Assembly: GCA_031359995.1 (NCBI GenBank)
Contig: JANMAT010000127.1
Coordinates: forward strand, 1 to 64,000
DNA length: 64,000 bases
Source: JANMAT01 sp031359995
GTDB lineage: Bacteria; Actinomycetota; Acidimicrobiia; Acidimicrobiales; Ilumatobacteraceae
Reading direction: 5' to 3'
Notes under the pieces: model-generated
Seen by the model: only the letters and a program-made list of their open reading frames with translations
What the model was told of the DNA's origin: nothing
The model's database searches: none
Translations under genes and position numbers: made by a program
Shown here: piece by piece, positions 1-8,835 of the stretch
How the letters are laid out: every line of letters begins with the position of its first letter
Numbering within the stretch: the first letter of the stretch is position 1

Positions 1-42
1 TTGACCCGGGCGCGGCGGCCGTCCAGCGTGTAGCGTCTTTCG

Positions 43-408
43 GTGATTTCTTGCTGGGAACGTACGACCGTCGATGGGCAGTGGATCTTCGTGGAAGGTG
101 ACCCGCGCCGGGTCGCCATCGGCCCGGAAGTGGCCGTCGAGGTGGAGCGGGCGTTGCGCCTGGCTGTGCCGGGTCGCTTCCCCGTGGAGCGGGGCGTCGA
201 GAAGAGCGCGGCATGGGGTCCGGCGCGCGCCGACGCCGCGGCGGCCGCCGTGCCCGACCCGGCCCTGGCCGGGGTCAGCCCGGCCACCATCGCCGCGGCG
301 CGCGCCGCTCGCGAGGCCGACTTCGACGAGGCCCGCAAGGCGGTGCGGCGCGTCATCCGCGCCCAGAACTCCACGAAGTCCGAGGGCTGGCGCGAAGTCA
401 AAGGCTGA
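43..408 (+). CDS. Hypothetical protein, 121 aa
   Basis: The frame opens after a TAG at 31-33 and the first usable start is GTG 43. The product is rich in Ala, Arg and Glu. Its C-terminal third (AREADFDEARKAVRRVIR) looks helical and basic. There is no signal peptide or membrane segment, and I recognise no family. It lies upstream of the broken katG on the same strand, with about 140 bp of non-coding DNA between them. It is not a Fur-type repressor, which often precedes katG. Because the window starts here and neighbouring genes are eroded, it could be the tail of a longer gene. Confidence 0.35.
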   Translation: MISCWERTTVDGQWIFVEGDPRRVAIGPEVAVEVERALRLAVPGRFPVERGVEKSAAWGPARADAAAAAVPDPALAGVSPATIAAARAAREADFDEARKAVRRVIRAQNSTKSEGWREVKG

Positions 409-548
409 GGCCGGCAGGGCGGCACCCGTACGGGTGGTCGTTCTCCTCACTCGATGGGAGAACCGGCCGGATTCGTCTCGGTCGCGCCTTCCTAGCGGCG
501 GCGGCGCAGTGGTTGACTGCGCCCAAGAGCAACGAAGAGCACGGCACG

Positions 549-2197
549 GTCACCACCAGCGACGCTCCCTCAACGGCCACCTGCCCGGTGATGAGCGCCG
601 CGCACCAGGCGGTCGGCATCACCGCGAACCAGCACTGGTGGCCGGCGAGTGTGAACCTGCGGGTGCTGCGCCAGCACCACCCGCACACCAACCCGCTGGG
701 TGAGGGCTTCGACTAACGCCGCCGCCTTCGGGTCGCTCGACTTCGACGCGCTGGCCCGCGAGGTGGACGCGCTCATGACGCAGTCGCAGGACTGGTGGCC
801 GGCCGACTACGGACACTAGATCTCGTGAGCCGACCTGCTGATCTTCACCGGCAACCGCGCCCTGGAGACGATGGGCCTGCGCACGTTCGGCTACGGCGGT
901 GGCCGCGAGGACATCTGGCAGGCCGAGGAGGACGTCTACTGGGCTCCCGAGCGGGTGTGGCTCGACGACCAGCGCTACTCCGGCGACCGCGAGCTGGCCA
1001 ACCCGCTCGGCGCCGTGCAGATGGGCCTGATCTACGTGAGCGCCGAAGCCCAGGGCACGGTGCCCGACGCCCACGACCCCGCCCAGCGTCACGCGCCGAT
1101 GATGGCCACCACCGACATCGCCCTGATCGTCGACCCGGCCTACAAGGAGATCGCCCAGCGCTTCCACCAGAACCCGGCCGAGTTCGCCGACGCGTTCGCC
1201 CGGGCCTGGTACAAGCTGCTGCACCGCGACATGGGGCCGGTGGCCCGTTACCTGGGCCCGTGGGTGCCGGCCGAGGAGCTCCTGTGGCAGGACCCGGTCC
1301 CGGCTGCCACCCACCCCCTGATCGATGCGGCCGACATCGCCGCGTTGACGAGCACGATCCTGGCCAGTGGGCTCTCGATCGCCCAGCTGGTGTCGACGGC
1401 GTGGGCGTCGGCGTCGACCTACCGCGACACCGACAAGCGCGGTGGGGCCAACGGCGCTCGCATCCGCCTGTCACCGCAGGCCGAGTGGGACGTGAACGTG
1501 GTCTCGGGCGTGGCCCGCGTGGTCGCTGCGCTGGAAGACGTGCAGCGCACCTTCAACGCAGCCCAGACCGGCGGCAAGGCCGTGTCGCTCGCCGACCTCA
1601 TCGTGTTGGGCGGCTGCGTCGCCTTGCAGGAGGCGGCGCGGCGGGCCGGCCACGACGTGACGGTGCCGTTCACGCCGGGCCGGGCCGACACCACCCAGGA
1701 CCGCACCGACGTCGCGTCGTTCGCCGTGCTCGAACCCACGGCCGACGGCTTCCGCAACTACCGGCAGAAGGGCCACGACCTGGCCGCCGAGCACCTGCTC
1801 ATCGACAAGGCGTTCCTGCTGCGCCTGTCGGCCCCCGAGATGACCGCGCTGGTCGGCGGCTTGCGCGTGCTGGACGCCAACGCCGCGTCGTCGCCGCACG
1901 GGGTGCTCACCGACCGCCTCGAGACGCTCACGAACGACTTCTTTCGCGAACCTGCTCGACATCGGCAAGGTGTGGACGCCGACGTCGGACGCGGGCGACG
2001 TGTTCGAGGGGCGCGACCGCCACACGGGCGCCGTGCGCTGGACCGGCACCCGGGTCGATCTCGTCTTCGGGTCGAGCTCGGAACTGCGGGCCCTGGCCGA
2101 GGTCTTCGCCAGCGGCGACGGCGAGGCCCGGTTCGTGCGTCAGTTCGTGGCGGCCTGGGACAAGGTCATGAACCTGGACCGCTTCGACCTGGCGTGA
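549..2197 (+). pseudogene. katG: Catalase-peroxidase KatG, degraded
   Basis: Unmistakable KatG blocks occur in three frames: N-terminal NQHWWPASVNL and TNPLGEGFD, then SQDWWPADYGH, GYGGGREDIW, NPLGAVQMGLIYV, DKRGGANGARIRL and VPFTPGR, and C-terminal VWTPTSD and VMNLDRFDLA. Lesions in order: an extra base near 716 makes TAA; a deletion at about 817-820 joins GH(Y) to ISWADLL and removes about 60 residues with the distal Arg-Trp-His; a TGA at 826 replaces the Trp of ISWADLL; an in-frame deletion near 1037-1045 removes about 120 residues including the proximal haem His; an extra T at 1942-1944 shifts the frame. No ATG is seen upstream of the N-terminal block. It cannot encode an active haem enzyme. 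The identity is secure; the exact lesion borders are inferred from remembered family sequence. Confidence 0.92.
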
Positions 2198-2224
2198 GCG
2201 CCGGCGACCCGCCGGCACCGGGCG

Positions 2225-2317
2225 TCAGGGCGCCTGGCGGTCGGCGGTGCGCAGTTGGCGGCGCCGCACGATCTCGATGAGTCCCAGGAACACGAGCAGC
2301 GCGGCCGCTTCGATCAC
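2225..2317 (-). CDS. Possible 30-aa single-pass membrane peptide
   Basis: From GTG 2317 the minus strand encodes a short peptide with one hydrophobic stretch (IEAAALLVFLGLIEIV) followed by a basic tail (RRRQLR). It sits between the katG remnant and the SARP unit. The reading frame stays open further upstream, so it could equally be the 3' remnant of a longer lost membrane gene. No Shine-Dalgarno sequence or family supports it. Confidence 0.22.
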   Translation of the reverse strand: MIEAAALLVFLGLIEIVRRRQLRTADRQAP

Positions 2318-2410
2318 GTCCCGACCGTAGCGCCGGCTTGTGGCGGCAACGTTGCGAGCAGATGGCTGGTTGACGCCGATCGGGTGAAGGACGGCGAGCG
2401 TGACCGTGCC

Positions 2411-2450
2411 GTCAGCCCGGGGGCAGCGCCGGGTCAGCGGGCCGCGGGAT
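2411..2450 (+). promoter_or_regulatory. Triple 11-bp direct repeat, candidate SARP operator (site A)
   Basis: Three direct repeats with an exact 11-bp period lie at 2411-2421, 2422-2432 and 2433-2443, each carrying CAGC at the same offset (2413, 2424, 2435). They are followed by CGGGAT at 2445-2450 and the ATG at 2460. An 18-bp core, GGCAGCGCCGGGTCAGCG (2422-2439), recurs identically at 5818-5835 before the MMPL gene. OmpR/SARP winged-helix proteins are known to bind direct repeats spaced by 11 bp. Assignment to the adjacent regulator is inference. Confidence 0.55.
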
Positions 2451-2459
2451 CGTCGACCC

Positions 2460-2669
2460 ATGTCCCGCCGTGAACGACAACTCGACGAGATCCACGATCT
2501 GTGCACAGGCGGTTCGGTGCGGCGCGCCATCGATCTGGCGTTCGAGCACCTGGCCTGCTTCGGGCGCGACGACGTGCTCCTCGGTCTGCTCACCGAGATC
2601 GTCGGCCGCCCCGGCACCGACGAGCGGGTTCGCCGGCGCCTCGTCGAACTGCTCGCGGCGCAGGCCTGA
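2460..2669 (+). CDS. Small conserved-looking hypothetical protein, 69 aa
   Basis: ATG 2460 follows the triple repeat by 16 bp. The product begins MSRRERQLDEIHDLC and is a charged, probably all-helical protein with no membrane segment. Its central part (AIDLAFEHLACFGRDDVLLGLL) alternates hydrophobic and charged residues like a helical repeat. It ends 50 bp before the SARP regulator on the same strand, so the two are probably cotranscribed. I do not recognise the family. Longer upstream starts exist but would run through the repeats, so the internal ATG is preferred. Confidence 0.6.
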   Translation: MSRRERQLDEIHDLCTGGSVRRAIDLAFEHLACFGRDDVLLGLLTEIVGRPGTDERVRRRLVELLAAQA

Positions 2670-2719
2670 GCGGTCGTCGCCCGACCGCGGCCGGTCGGCG
2701 ACCGGAGTACCGTCGCCGC

Positions 2720-5700
2720 ATGGACGTGGCGCTCCTCGGTGAGCTCGAGGTCCGAGACGGTGGGCAGCACCCCGTCGTCATCACCGGGGCCAAGTTGCGG
2801 GCGTTGCTGGCCGTGCTGGCCCTGCACGCGGGCCGGGCGGTTCCCGCCGAGCAGCTGGTGGACGCGCTCTGGGGTGCGGATCCGCCCGCCGCCGTCCGCA
2901 ACGGGCTGCAGGGTCTGGTGTCGAAGCTGCGCCGGGCGCTGGGTTCAGCCGAGCTGGTGGGCATGCGGGGCGGTGGGTACGCGCTCGAGGTCGCGCCCGA
3001 CGCCGTCGACGTGCACCGCTTCGAACGCCGCGTGGCCGACGGCCGCGCCGCGGCCGCGGCCGGGAGCCCCGAGCGCGCCGTCGAGCTGCTGACCGCGGCC
3101 GAGGCGCTGTGGCGGGGTGATGCCCTCGCCGAGTTCGCCTACGAGACGTTCGCCTCGGTCGAGGTGGCTCGCCTGGGCGAGCTGCGCGTCGCCGCCGCCG
3201 AGGAGCGCCTCGATCTCCAGCTCCGCCTCGGCCGCCACCCGGCGGTGGTCGGCGACCTCGAAGCACTCGTGGTCGCCCATCCGCTGCGCGAGCGGTTGCG
3301 CGGCCTGTTGATGGTCGCGCTGTACCGGGCCGGGCGGCAGGCCGACGCGCTGGCCGTCTACCAGGACGCCCGCCGCACACTGGGCGAGGAGCTCGGGCTC
3401 GATCCGGGGCCCGAGCTGCGCCAGCTGGAGGCGGCGGTGCTGGCCCATGACCCGGTGCTGGACGGACCGGCCCCGCCATCGGCCCGGGGCGAACGGTCGG
3501 GGCGCCGGGCCACGTTGCCGACCTCGTTGACGCCGCTGGTCGGGCGCGATGGCGAGCTGGGCGACCTGGGCCGGCTCCTCGACGACCACCGTTTCGTCAC
3601 CCTCGTCGGCCCCGGCGGAGTTGGCAAGACGCGCCTGGCCCTCGAGCTGGCTCGAGCCCGCGAGGCGTCGCTCGGCGCCGGTGCCTGCCTGGTGGAGCTG
3701 GCGCCGGTCGGCGACCCCGCGGGCGTGCGCGCCGCCATCGCCACGGCGCTGGACCTGCCCGACCCGGGCCGCCTGGCCGAGATGATCGGCGAACGCCAGC
3801 TGCTGCTCGTGCTCGACAACTGCGAGCACGTCATCACCACCGCCGCCGAGGTCGCCGAGGACTTGTTGCGGCGTTGCCCGGCGCTGCGCCTGATGGCGAC
3901 CAGCCGCGAGGGTCTGCGGGTCGGCGGCGAGACCATCTGGCCCGTGCCGCCGCTGGCGAACGACGACGCCGTCGAGTTGTTCGTGGCGCGGGCCGGGGCG
4001 GCGGGCGCCGCCGTGGCGCCGTCGGACGAGCTGCGGGCCACCGTGGCCGACATCTGCCGCCGTCTCGACGGACTCCCGCTGGCCATCGAGCTGGCCGCCG
4101 CCCGCACCCGGGCGTTCCCGGTGGCGCAGATCGCGTCCCGCCTGAACGACCGGTTCCGCCTGTTGACCGGTGGCTCGCGCACTGCGCTGCCCCGGCAGCA
4201 GACGCTGCGTGCCGTGGTCGACTGGAGCTACGAGCTGCTCTTCCACGACGAGCAGCGCGTGTTCGAGCGGCTGTCGGTCTTCCCCGGCGGGTGCGATCTG
4301 GCCACCGCCGAAGCCGTCTGTGCCGACGAGACGCTGGGCGCATCGGAGCTGGCCGACATCATCGTGGCGCTCGTCGACAAGTCGCTGGTGATCGCCGTGG
4401 CGTCGGGCGACGACCTCCGCTACACGCTGCTACAGACGCTGGCCCAGTACGGCCGGGAGAAGTTGGCCGAGCGCGGTGACTCGGAGCGGGTCCGCGACGC
4501 CATGGCCGCGCACTACGCCCACCTGTGCGCCCGCTCGGCGGCCGCGTTCAGCGGTGACGAGCAGCGGGCCTGGCTCACCACCGTCATGCGTGAGCAGGAC
4601 AACCTGCGGGGCGCGCTCGAGTGGGCCGTGGCCAACGGCGACGCCGAGACCGCGCTCACCATCGCCGGGGGTGCGAGCTGGACCCACTGGCTGGCCGGCA
4701 CGGCGGTGGAGGGCAAGCGCTGGCTCGACGATGCCTTCCGGGGGCCGGGCGAGCCCAGCGAGCGGGCCCGGGCCCTGGCGTTGACGGGCCGGGGCCTCAT
4801 CTCCTTCCAGCTCGGCGGCGCCGCCGACGCCGTCGACGCCGATCTGCGGGACGCGCTCGCCATCTCCCGCCGCCTCGACGACCTGGCGTCGCTGACGCTG
4901 ACCTACTCGTTCTACGCCGAGGTCGCCGCGGCGCGCGGTGACGTGGAGGAGGGTCGGCGGCGCCGGCTGGAGGTGCTCGACTACTACGTTCGCCGGCCCG
5001 ACGAGCCGATGGTGCTCGCGGCGCGCGCGTACTCGAGGGCGAAGCTCGCGGTCCTCGACGGCGACCTCGCCACGGGGGAGCGCTGCTACCGGGAGGCGGC
5101 CGAGGGCTTCTCGCGCATCGACCGCCCCATGATGCGCTCGATGTGCCTGGGCATGGTGGCCGACTTCGACGAGCGCGCCGGCGACTACGGCGCCGCCATC
5201 GCGAACCTGCGGGAGGCCGTCGCCACCAACGACGCCCTCGGCCTGCGTGGCTTCACCGGCGCCCTGTTGGCCCGGCTGGGCTGGGCCCTGCTGCAGGCGG
5301 GTGACGCGGGCGGCGCCGAGCGCAGGTACGACCGCGCCCTCGACCTCGCCCGCCGGCTCGACTACACGGCGGTCGTCTTTCTCGCCCTCACCGGCCATGC
5401 CGCCCTTCACCGGCTCCACGGCCGTGACGCCGAGGCGGTGAGCGCCGCGGTCGAGGCCCTCGAACTGCACCTGGCCGGCTCACCGCGGCGGTTGGCCAAC
5501 CGCATCGACGCCCGGTCCGACGTGCTGGCCGGCGCGGCGGTGTGCTGCGCCGTGCTGGCCGGGGTGGCCGCCGACGAGGGCCGGGACGAGCGGGCGGCGT
5601 GGCTGCTGGGGCAGGCCACCCACCTGCGTGACGACGCGGGCACGCCGGTGCCCGTGTTCCAGCGCGACGACCTGGCCCGCTCCCGGGCGGCCGCGCTCGG

Positions 5701-5785
5701 CCGGCTCGGCGCCGACGCGTTCGCCGCCGCGTTTGCCGCCGGCGGGCGCGGCGTGCTCGGGCGCGACGTGTCGCTGCGCCCCTGA
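2720..5785 (+). CDS. SARP/AfsR-type transcriptional regulator (wHTH-BTAD-NB-ARC-TPR), 1021 aa
   Basis: This is a large cytoplasmic transcriptional activator. Residues 1-95 form an OmpR-type winged helix (GELEVRDGG, LVDALWG, LQGLVSKLRRALG, GGGYALEV). Residues about 97-243 form the bacterial transcriptional activation domain (GRHPAVVGDLEALV, ALAVYQDARRTLGEELGLDPG). An NB-ARC ATPase follows, with P-loop GPGGVGKT near residue 298 and Walker B LLLVLDN near 362. Residues from about 600 onward are TPR-like helical repeats. ATG 2720 is the natural start for this domain order. Such proteins usually activate nearby clusters. Matching triple repeats before the 69-aa ORF and before the MMPL exporter suggest autoregulation plus control of export. 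No antibiotic cluster is visible nearby. Confidence 0.94.
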   Translation: MDVALLGELEVRDGGQHPVVITGAKLRALLAVLALHAGRAVPAEQLVDALWGADPPAAVRNGLQGLVSKLRRALGSAELVGMRGGGYALEVAPDAVDVHRFERRVADGRAAAAAGSPERAVELLTAAEALWRGDALAEFAYETFASVEVARLGELRVAAAEERLDLQLRLGRHPAVVGDLEALVVAHPLRERLRGLLMVALYRAGRQADALAVYQDARRTLGEELGLDPGPELRQLEAAVLAHDPVLDGPAPPSARGERSGRRATLPTSLTPLVGRDGELGDLGRLLDDHRFVTLVGPGGVGKTRLALELARAREASLGAGACLVELAPVGDPAGVRAAIATALDLPDPGRLAEMIGERQLLLVLDNCEHVITTAAEVAEDLLRRCPALRLMATSREGLRVGGETIWPVPPLANDDAVELFVARAGAAGAAVAPSDELRATVADICRRLDGLPLAIELAAARTRAFPVAQIASRLNDRFRLLTGGSRTALPRQQTLRAVVDWSYELLFHDEQRVFERLSVFPGGCDLATAEAVCADETLGASELADIIVALVDKSLVIAVASGDDLRYTLLQTLAQYGREKLAERGDSERVRDAMAAHYAHLCARSAAAFSGDEQRAWLTTVMREQDNLRGALEWAVANGDAETALTIAGGASWTHWLAGTAVEGKRWLDDAFRGPGEPSERARALALTGRGLISFQLGGAADAVDADLRDALAISRRLDDLASLTLTYSFYAEVAAARGDVEEGRRRRLEVLDYYVRRPDEPMVLAARAYSRAKLAVLDGDLATGERCYREAAEGFSRIDRPMMRSMCLGMVADFDERAGDYGAAIANLREAVATNDALGLRGFTGALLARLGWALLQAGDAGGAERRYDRALDLARRLDYTAVVFLALTGHAALHRLHGRDAEAVSAAVEALELHLAGSPRRLANRIDARSDVLAGAAVCCAVLAGVAADEGRDERAAWLLGQATHLRDDAGTPVPVFQRDDLARSRAAALGRLGADAFAAAFAAGGRGVLGRDVSLRP

Positions 5786-5790
5786 CGGAC

Positions 5791-5804
5791 GGCGCCGCGG
5801 CGCC
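5791..5804. terminator. GC-rich palindrome after the SARP gene
   Basis: GGCGCCGCGGCGCC is a perfect 14-bp palindrome located 6 bp after the SARP stop codon. It could act as a small terminator hairpin separating the regulator from the exporter. It lacks a T tract, which is common in high-GC bacteria, so the call is weak. Confidence 0.3.
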
Positions 5805-5806
5805 AA

Positions 5807-5846
5807 CTCAGCGGGACGGCAGCGCCGGGTCAGCGCCCCCCGGGAT
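5807..5846 (+). promoter_or_regulatory. Triple 11-bp direct repeat, candidate SARP operator (site B)
   Basis: Repeats lie at 5807-5817, 5818-5828 and 5829-5839, with CAGC at 5809, 5820 and 5831 (11-bp period). CGGGAT follows at 5841-5846, at the same offset as in site A. The 18-bp core is identical to site A although the surrounding sequence is not. It lies 53 bp upstream of the MMPL start, consistent with activation of the exporter by the SARP regulator encoded just before it. Confidence 0.55.
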
Positions 5847-5892
5847 GGTGGTCCCGTCCCGCACTCGGCGGGGCCAACCCCAGGAGGTTCCC

Positions 5893-8073
5893 GTGAGCGC
5901 ACTTCTGTTCCGCCTCGGCCGCTCCAGCGCCCGCCACCCGTTCCGGGTGATCGGCCTCTGGCTCGTGGCCGTGATCGCCCTCGTCGCCCTGAAGGGCGCT
6001 GCCGGTGGGCAGTTCGACGACAGCTTCCGCGTGCCCGGTGTCGAGTCGCAGCGGGCCGCCGACATCCTCACCGACCGGTTCCCGAGCCAGGCCGGCCAGG
6101 CTGCCCGCATCGTGCTGCACGCCGACACCGGACGCCTCGACGACGTCGGCCATCGCCCGGCGGTCGATCAGGTGCGTCAGGGCCTGGCCTCCAGCCGGGC
6201 CGCGGCCAGCGTGACCGACCCGTTCGCCGCCCAGTCGGCCGCGCTGAGCCCCGACGGCAGCACGGCCTACGTCGACGTGGCCTACGCCGTCGACAAGCTC
6301 ACCGCCACCCAGTTGCACGATGCCACGGCGGTGGCCGACGCCGCCCGCCGCGGTGGCGTCGCCGTCGAGTTCACCGGTGCGCTGGCGCAGTTGGCCAAGA
6401 ACGACCCCAGCAGCGAGCTCATCGGTGTCGCGGTCGCGGTGATCGTGCTGCTGGTGGCGTTCGGGTCCGTGGTCGCCATGGGGCTGCCCATCCTGACCGC
6501 ACTGTTGGGCCTGTTCGCCGGCGCCACGGGCGTGGGCCTGCTGTCGGCCTTCATGGACGTGCCCGAGTTCTCGCTGATCCTGTGCATGATGATCGGCCTC
6601 GGCGTGGGCATCGACTACTCGCTGTTCATCGTGACCCGTCACCGCCAGCACCTGCACGCCGGCATGAGCGTGCACGACGCCGCCGGCACCTCGAACGCCA
6701 CCGCCGGCCAGGCCGTGCTGTTCGCCGGCACGACGGTGGTGGTCGCCATCCTCGGCCTTTTCCTGGCCGGCCTGCCCGCCGTGACGTCGATGGGTGTGTC
6801 GGTGGCCCTGGTGGTCGTGGTGGCCATGCTGGCCGCCATCACCCTGTTGCCCGGCCTGCTCGGCCTGGTGGGCACCCGCATCGACAAGCTGTCGATCCAC
6901 CGCAGGACCCACACCACCAAGGCGGCCCACGCCACCTTCGCCGGCCGCTGGGCGCACCACGTCGGGCGTCATCCGGTGCGCTACGCGATCGTCGGGTTCG
7001 TGGCTCTGTGCGCCATCGCCGCACCGGCGTTGAGCATGCGCATCGGCACGCCCGACGACGGCAACGCCAACGGGCACACGACGCAGCGCAAGGCCTACGA
7101 CCTGTTGGCCGACGGTTTCGGTCGCGGCTTCAACGGCCCGATCCAGGTGGTCGTGCGAGTGCCCGCACCGGCCGACCGGCCCGTGGTGGCGCGTCTGCAC
7201 GACGCGCTGGTGGCCGACCCCGGTGTGGCCGCGGTGACGGCGCCGGTCTTCAACGCCACCGGCGACACCGCACTGCTCACGGTCAACCCGACGACGGCAC
7301 CCCAGGACGAGCGCACGAGCGCACTGGTGCGTCATCTGCGCCGCGACGTGCTGCCGATCGCAGTGGCCGGCACGCAGGCCGACGCGCTGCTCACCGGCCA
7401 GGCCATGGTCACCGACCTGACCGAGCGCATCACGAACCGGCTGCCCCTGTTCATCGCGGCGATCGTGGCCATGTCGTTCCTGCTGCTGATGATCGTGTTC
7501 CGCTCGGTCCTCGTGCCGCTCAAGGCGGCACTCATGAACCTGCTGTCGATCGCCGCGGCGTACGGCGTGATCGTGGCCGTGTTCCAGTGGGGCTGGGGGA
7601 ACGGGCTCATCGGGCTCGAGGGCACCATGCCCATCAACCCGTTCGCCCCGCTCATGATGTTCGCCATCCTGTTCGGGTTGTCGATGGACTACGAGGTGTT
7701 CCTGCTGTCACGGATCCGTGAGGAGTACGTGGCGACGGGTGACGGCCACCAGTCGGTGGTGCGGGGGCTGTCGAGCACGGCCCGGGTCATCACGTCGGCG
7801 GCGCTGATCATGATGAGCGTGTTCGCCGCCTTCGTCCTGGGCGACGATCCCACCGGCAAGCTGTTCGGCATCGGCCTCGCCGTCGCCGTGTTCCTGGACG
7901 CCACGCTGGTGCGCATGGTGCTCGTGCCGGCGACCATGAGCCTGCTCGGTCGGGCGAACTGGTGGCTGCCGTCGTGGCTCGACCGGTTCCTGCCCCACCT
8001 CGACCTGGAAGGCACCCCGCACGCGGCGCCCCTGCTCGCCGCGATCGACGAGCGCGAACCCTCCATCGCCTGA
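5893..8073 (+). CDS. MMPL/RND-family membrane transporter, 726 aa
   Basis: This is a proton-driven exporter of the MmpL/actinorhodin-transporter type. The start is GTG 5893, preceded by AGGAGG at 5881; an in-frame ATG at 5845 lies inside the repeat operator and is rejected. Hydrophobic segment 1 is VIGLWLVAVIALVALKG. A periplasmic loop follows, then five or so membrane spans containing GLGVGIDYSLFIVTRHR, a second loop, and a second bundle containing ILFGLSMDYEVFLLSRIREEY. The paired GxxxDY motifs in the two halves are the usual proton-relay positions. The length matches single-chain MMPL proteins. It follows the SARP gene and is probably its target. The substrate is unknown (lipid, pigment or secondary metabolite). 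Confidence 0.93.
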   Translation: MSALLFRLGRSSARHPFRVIGLWLVAVIALVALKGAAGGQFDDSFRVPGVESQRAADILTDRFPSQAGQAARIVLHADTGRLDDVGHRPAVDQVRQGLASSRAAASVTDPFAAQSAALSPDGSTAYVDVAYAVDKLTATQLHDATAVADAARRGGVAVEFTGALAQLAKNDPSSELIGVAVAVIVLLVAFGSVVAMGLPILTALLGLFAGATGVGLLSAFMDVPEFSLILCMMIGLGVGIDYSLFIVTRHRQHLHAGMSVHDAAGTSNATAGQAVLFAGTTVVVAILGLFLAGLPAVTSMGVSVALVVVVAMLAAITLLPGLLGLVGTRIDKLSIHRRTHTTKAAHATFAGRWAHHVGRHPVRYAIVGFVALCAIAAPALSMRIGTPDDGNANGHTTQRKAYDLLADGFGRGFNGPIQVVVRVPAPADRPVVARLHDALVADPGVAAVTAPVFNATGDTALLTVNPTTAPQDERTSALVRHLRRDVLPIAVAGTQADALLTGQAMVTDLTERITNRLPLFIAAIVAMSFLLLMIVFRSVLVPLKAALMNLLSIAAAYGVIVAVFQWGWGNGLIGLEGTMPINPFAPLMMFAILFGLSMDYEVFLLSRIREEYVATGDGHQSVVRGLSSTARVITSAALIMMSVFAAFVLGDDPTGKLFGIGLAVAVFLDATLVRMVLVPATMSLLGRANWWLPSWLDRFLPHLDLEGTPHAAPLLAAIDEREPSIA

Positions 8074-8094
8074 CCCTGGTGCGAGACTGCCCGC

Positions 8095-8835
8095 ATGCGA
8101 TGGCGGCGACGGGCGGCGGCGGTCGAGCCGGAGGCGATCGATGCGATCCTCGCCGCCAACGTGGCGTTGGCGGCGGGGCTCGGCGCCGACGAGCGGGCCG
8201 CCCTCGACGAACGCACGGCCGAGCTGCTCGACCTGGTGCGCTGGGAGGCGGTGGGCGGCCTCGAACTGACCGATGAGGTGCGGGTGACCATCGCCGCCAA
8301 CGCCGCCCTGCCGGTGCTGGCCCTGGGCACGGGCGTGTACCGCCAGGTGCGCTCCGTCATCGTGCGTCCCACCGTGGTGCGGTCGACGGGGTGGCGGGCC
8401 GGGCCCGCCGCCGGCACGGTGGCCGACGATCCGATGCTCACCTCGGGCGTGGCGCTGTCGGAGACCGGGCCGCTGGCGATCTCGTGGGACGTGGCCCTCG
8501 CCGAGAGCCGCGAACCCCGGTACGGGCAGAACGTCGTCATCCACGAGTTCGCCCACAAGATCGACATGAGCGACGGCTATGCCGATGGGGTGCCGCCGCT
8601 GCCGCGGGCGTCGATCGAGACGTGGACCCGCATGATGCGCGACGAGCGCGGGCGCGACGAGGGCGACGGGCACGAGCCGGTGCTGCGCGACTACGCCTGG
8701 GAGAACGACGCCGAGTTCTTCGCCGTGGCGACCGAGGCGTTCTTCTGTCTGCCCGCACGCCTGGCCCACGGCCGCCCCGAGCTCTATGACGCGCTGCGCG
8801 CCTTCTACCGTCAGGACCCGGCGCGCCGCGGCTAG
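8095..8835 (+). CDS. mtfA: MtfA-like zinc metallopeptidase (M90 family), 246 aa
   Basis: This is a cytosolic gluzincin-like protein related to MtfA, known in enterobacteria for binding Mlc and for aminopeptidase activity. The zinc motif HEFAHKID starts at residue 150, and a downstream Glu candidate lies in ENDAEFFAVATEAFF. The segment LDERTAELLDLVRWE near the N-terminus matches the family. Length is normal. It starts 21 bp after the MMPL gene and its 3' end overlaps the convergent CoA-transferase gene by 4 bp. No PTS or Mlc partner is visible here, so its role in this organism is open. Confidence 0.88.
   Translation: MRWRRRAAAVEPEAIDAILAANVALAAGLGADERAALDERTAELLDLVRWEAVGGLELTDEVRVTIAANAALPVLALGTGVYRQVRSVIVRPTVVRSTGWRAGPAAGTVADDPMLTSGVALSETGPLAISWDVALAESREPRYGQNVVIHEFAHKIDMSDGYADGVPPLPRASIETWTRMMRDERGRDEGDGHEPVLRDYAWENDAEFFAVATEAFFCLPARLAHGRPELYDALRAFYRQDPARRG

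Noticed and set aside
1..33. TTGACC at the window start as a -35 promoter box
   Set aside because: No -10 box at suitable spacing and no context to the left; it could not be supported.
826..828. TGA in katG as another recoding or selenocysteine site
   Set aside because: The homologous residue is Trp, not Cys, and the gene carries frameshifts and deletions around it, so this is an ordinary nonsense lesion.
5845..5892. MMPL start at ATG 5845
   Set aside because: This ATG is in the repeat/CGGGAT element and has no Shine-Dalgarno sequence. GTG 5893 has AGGAGG at the right distance and begins right before the first membrane span.
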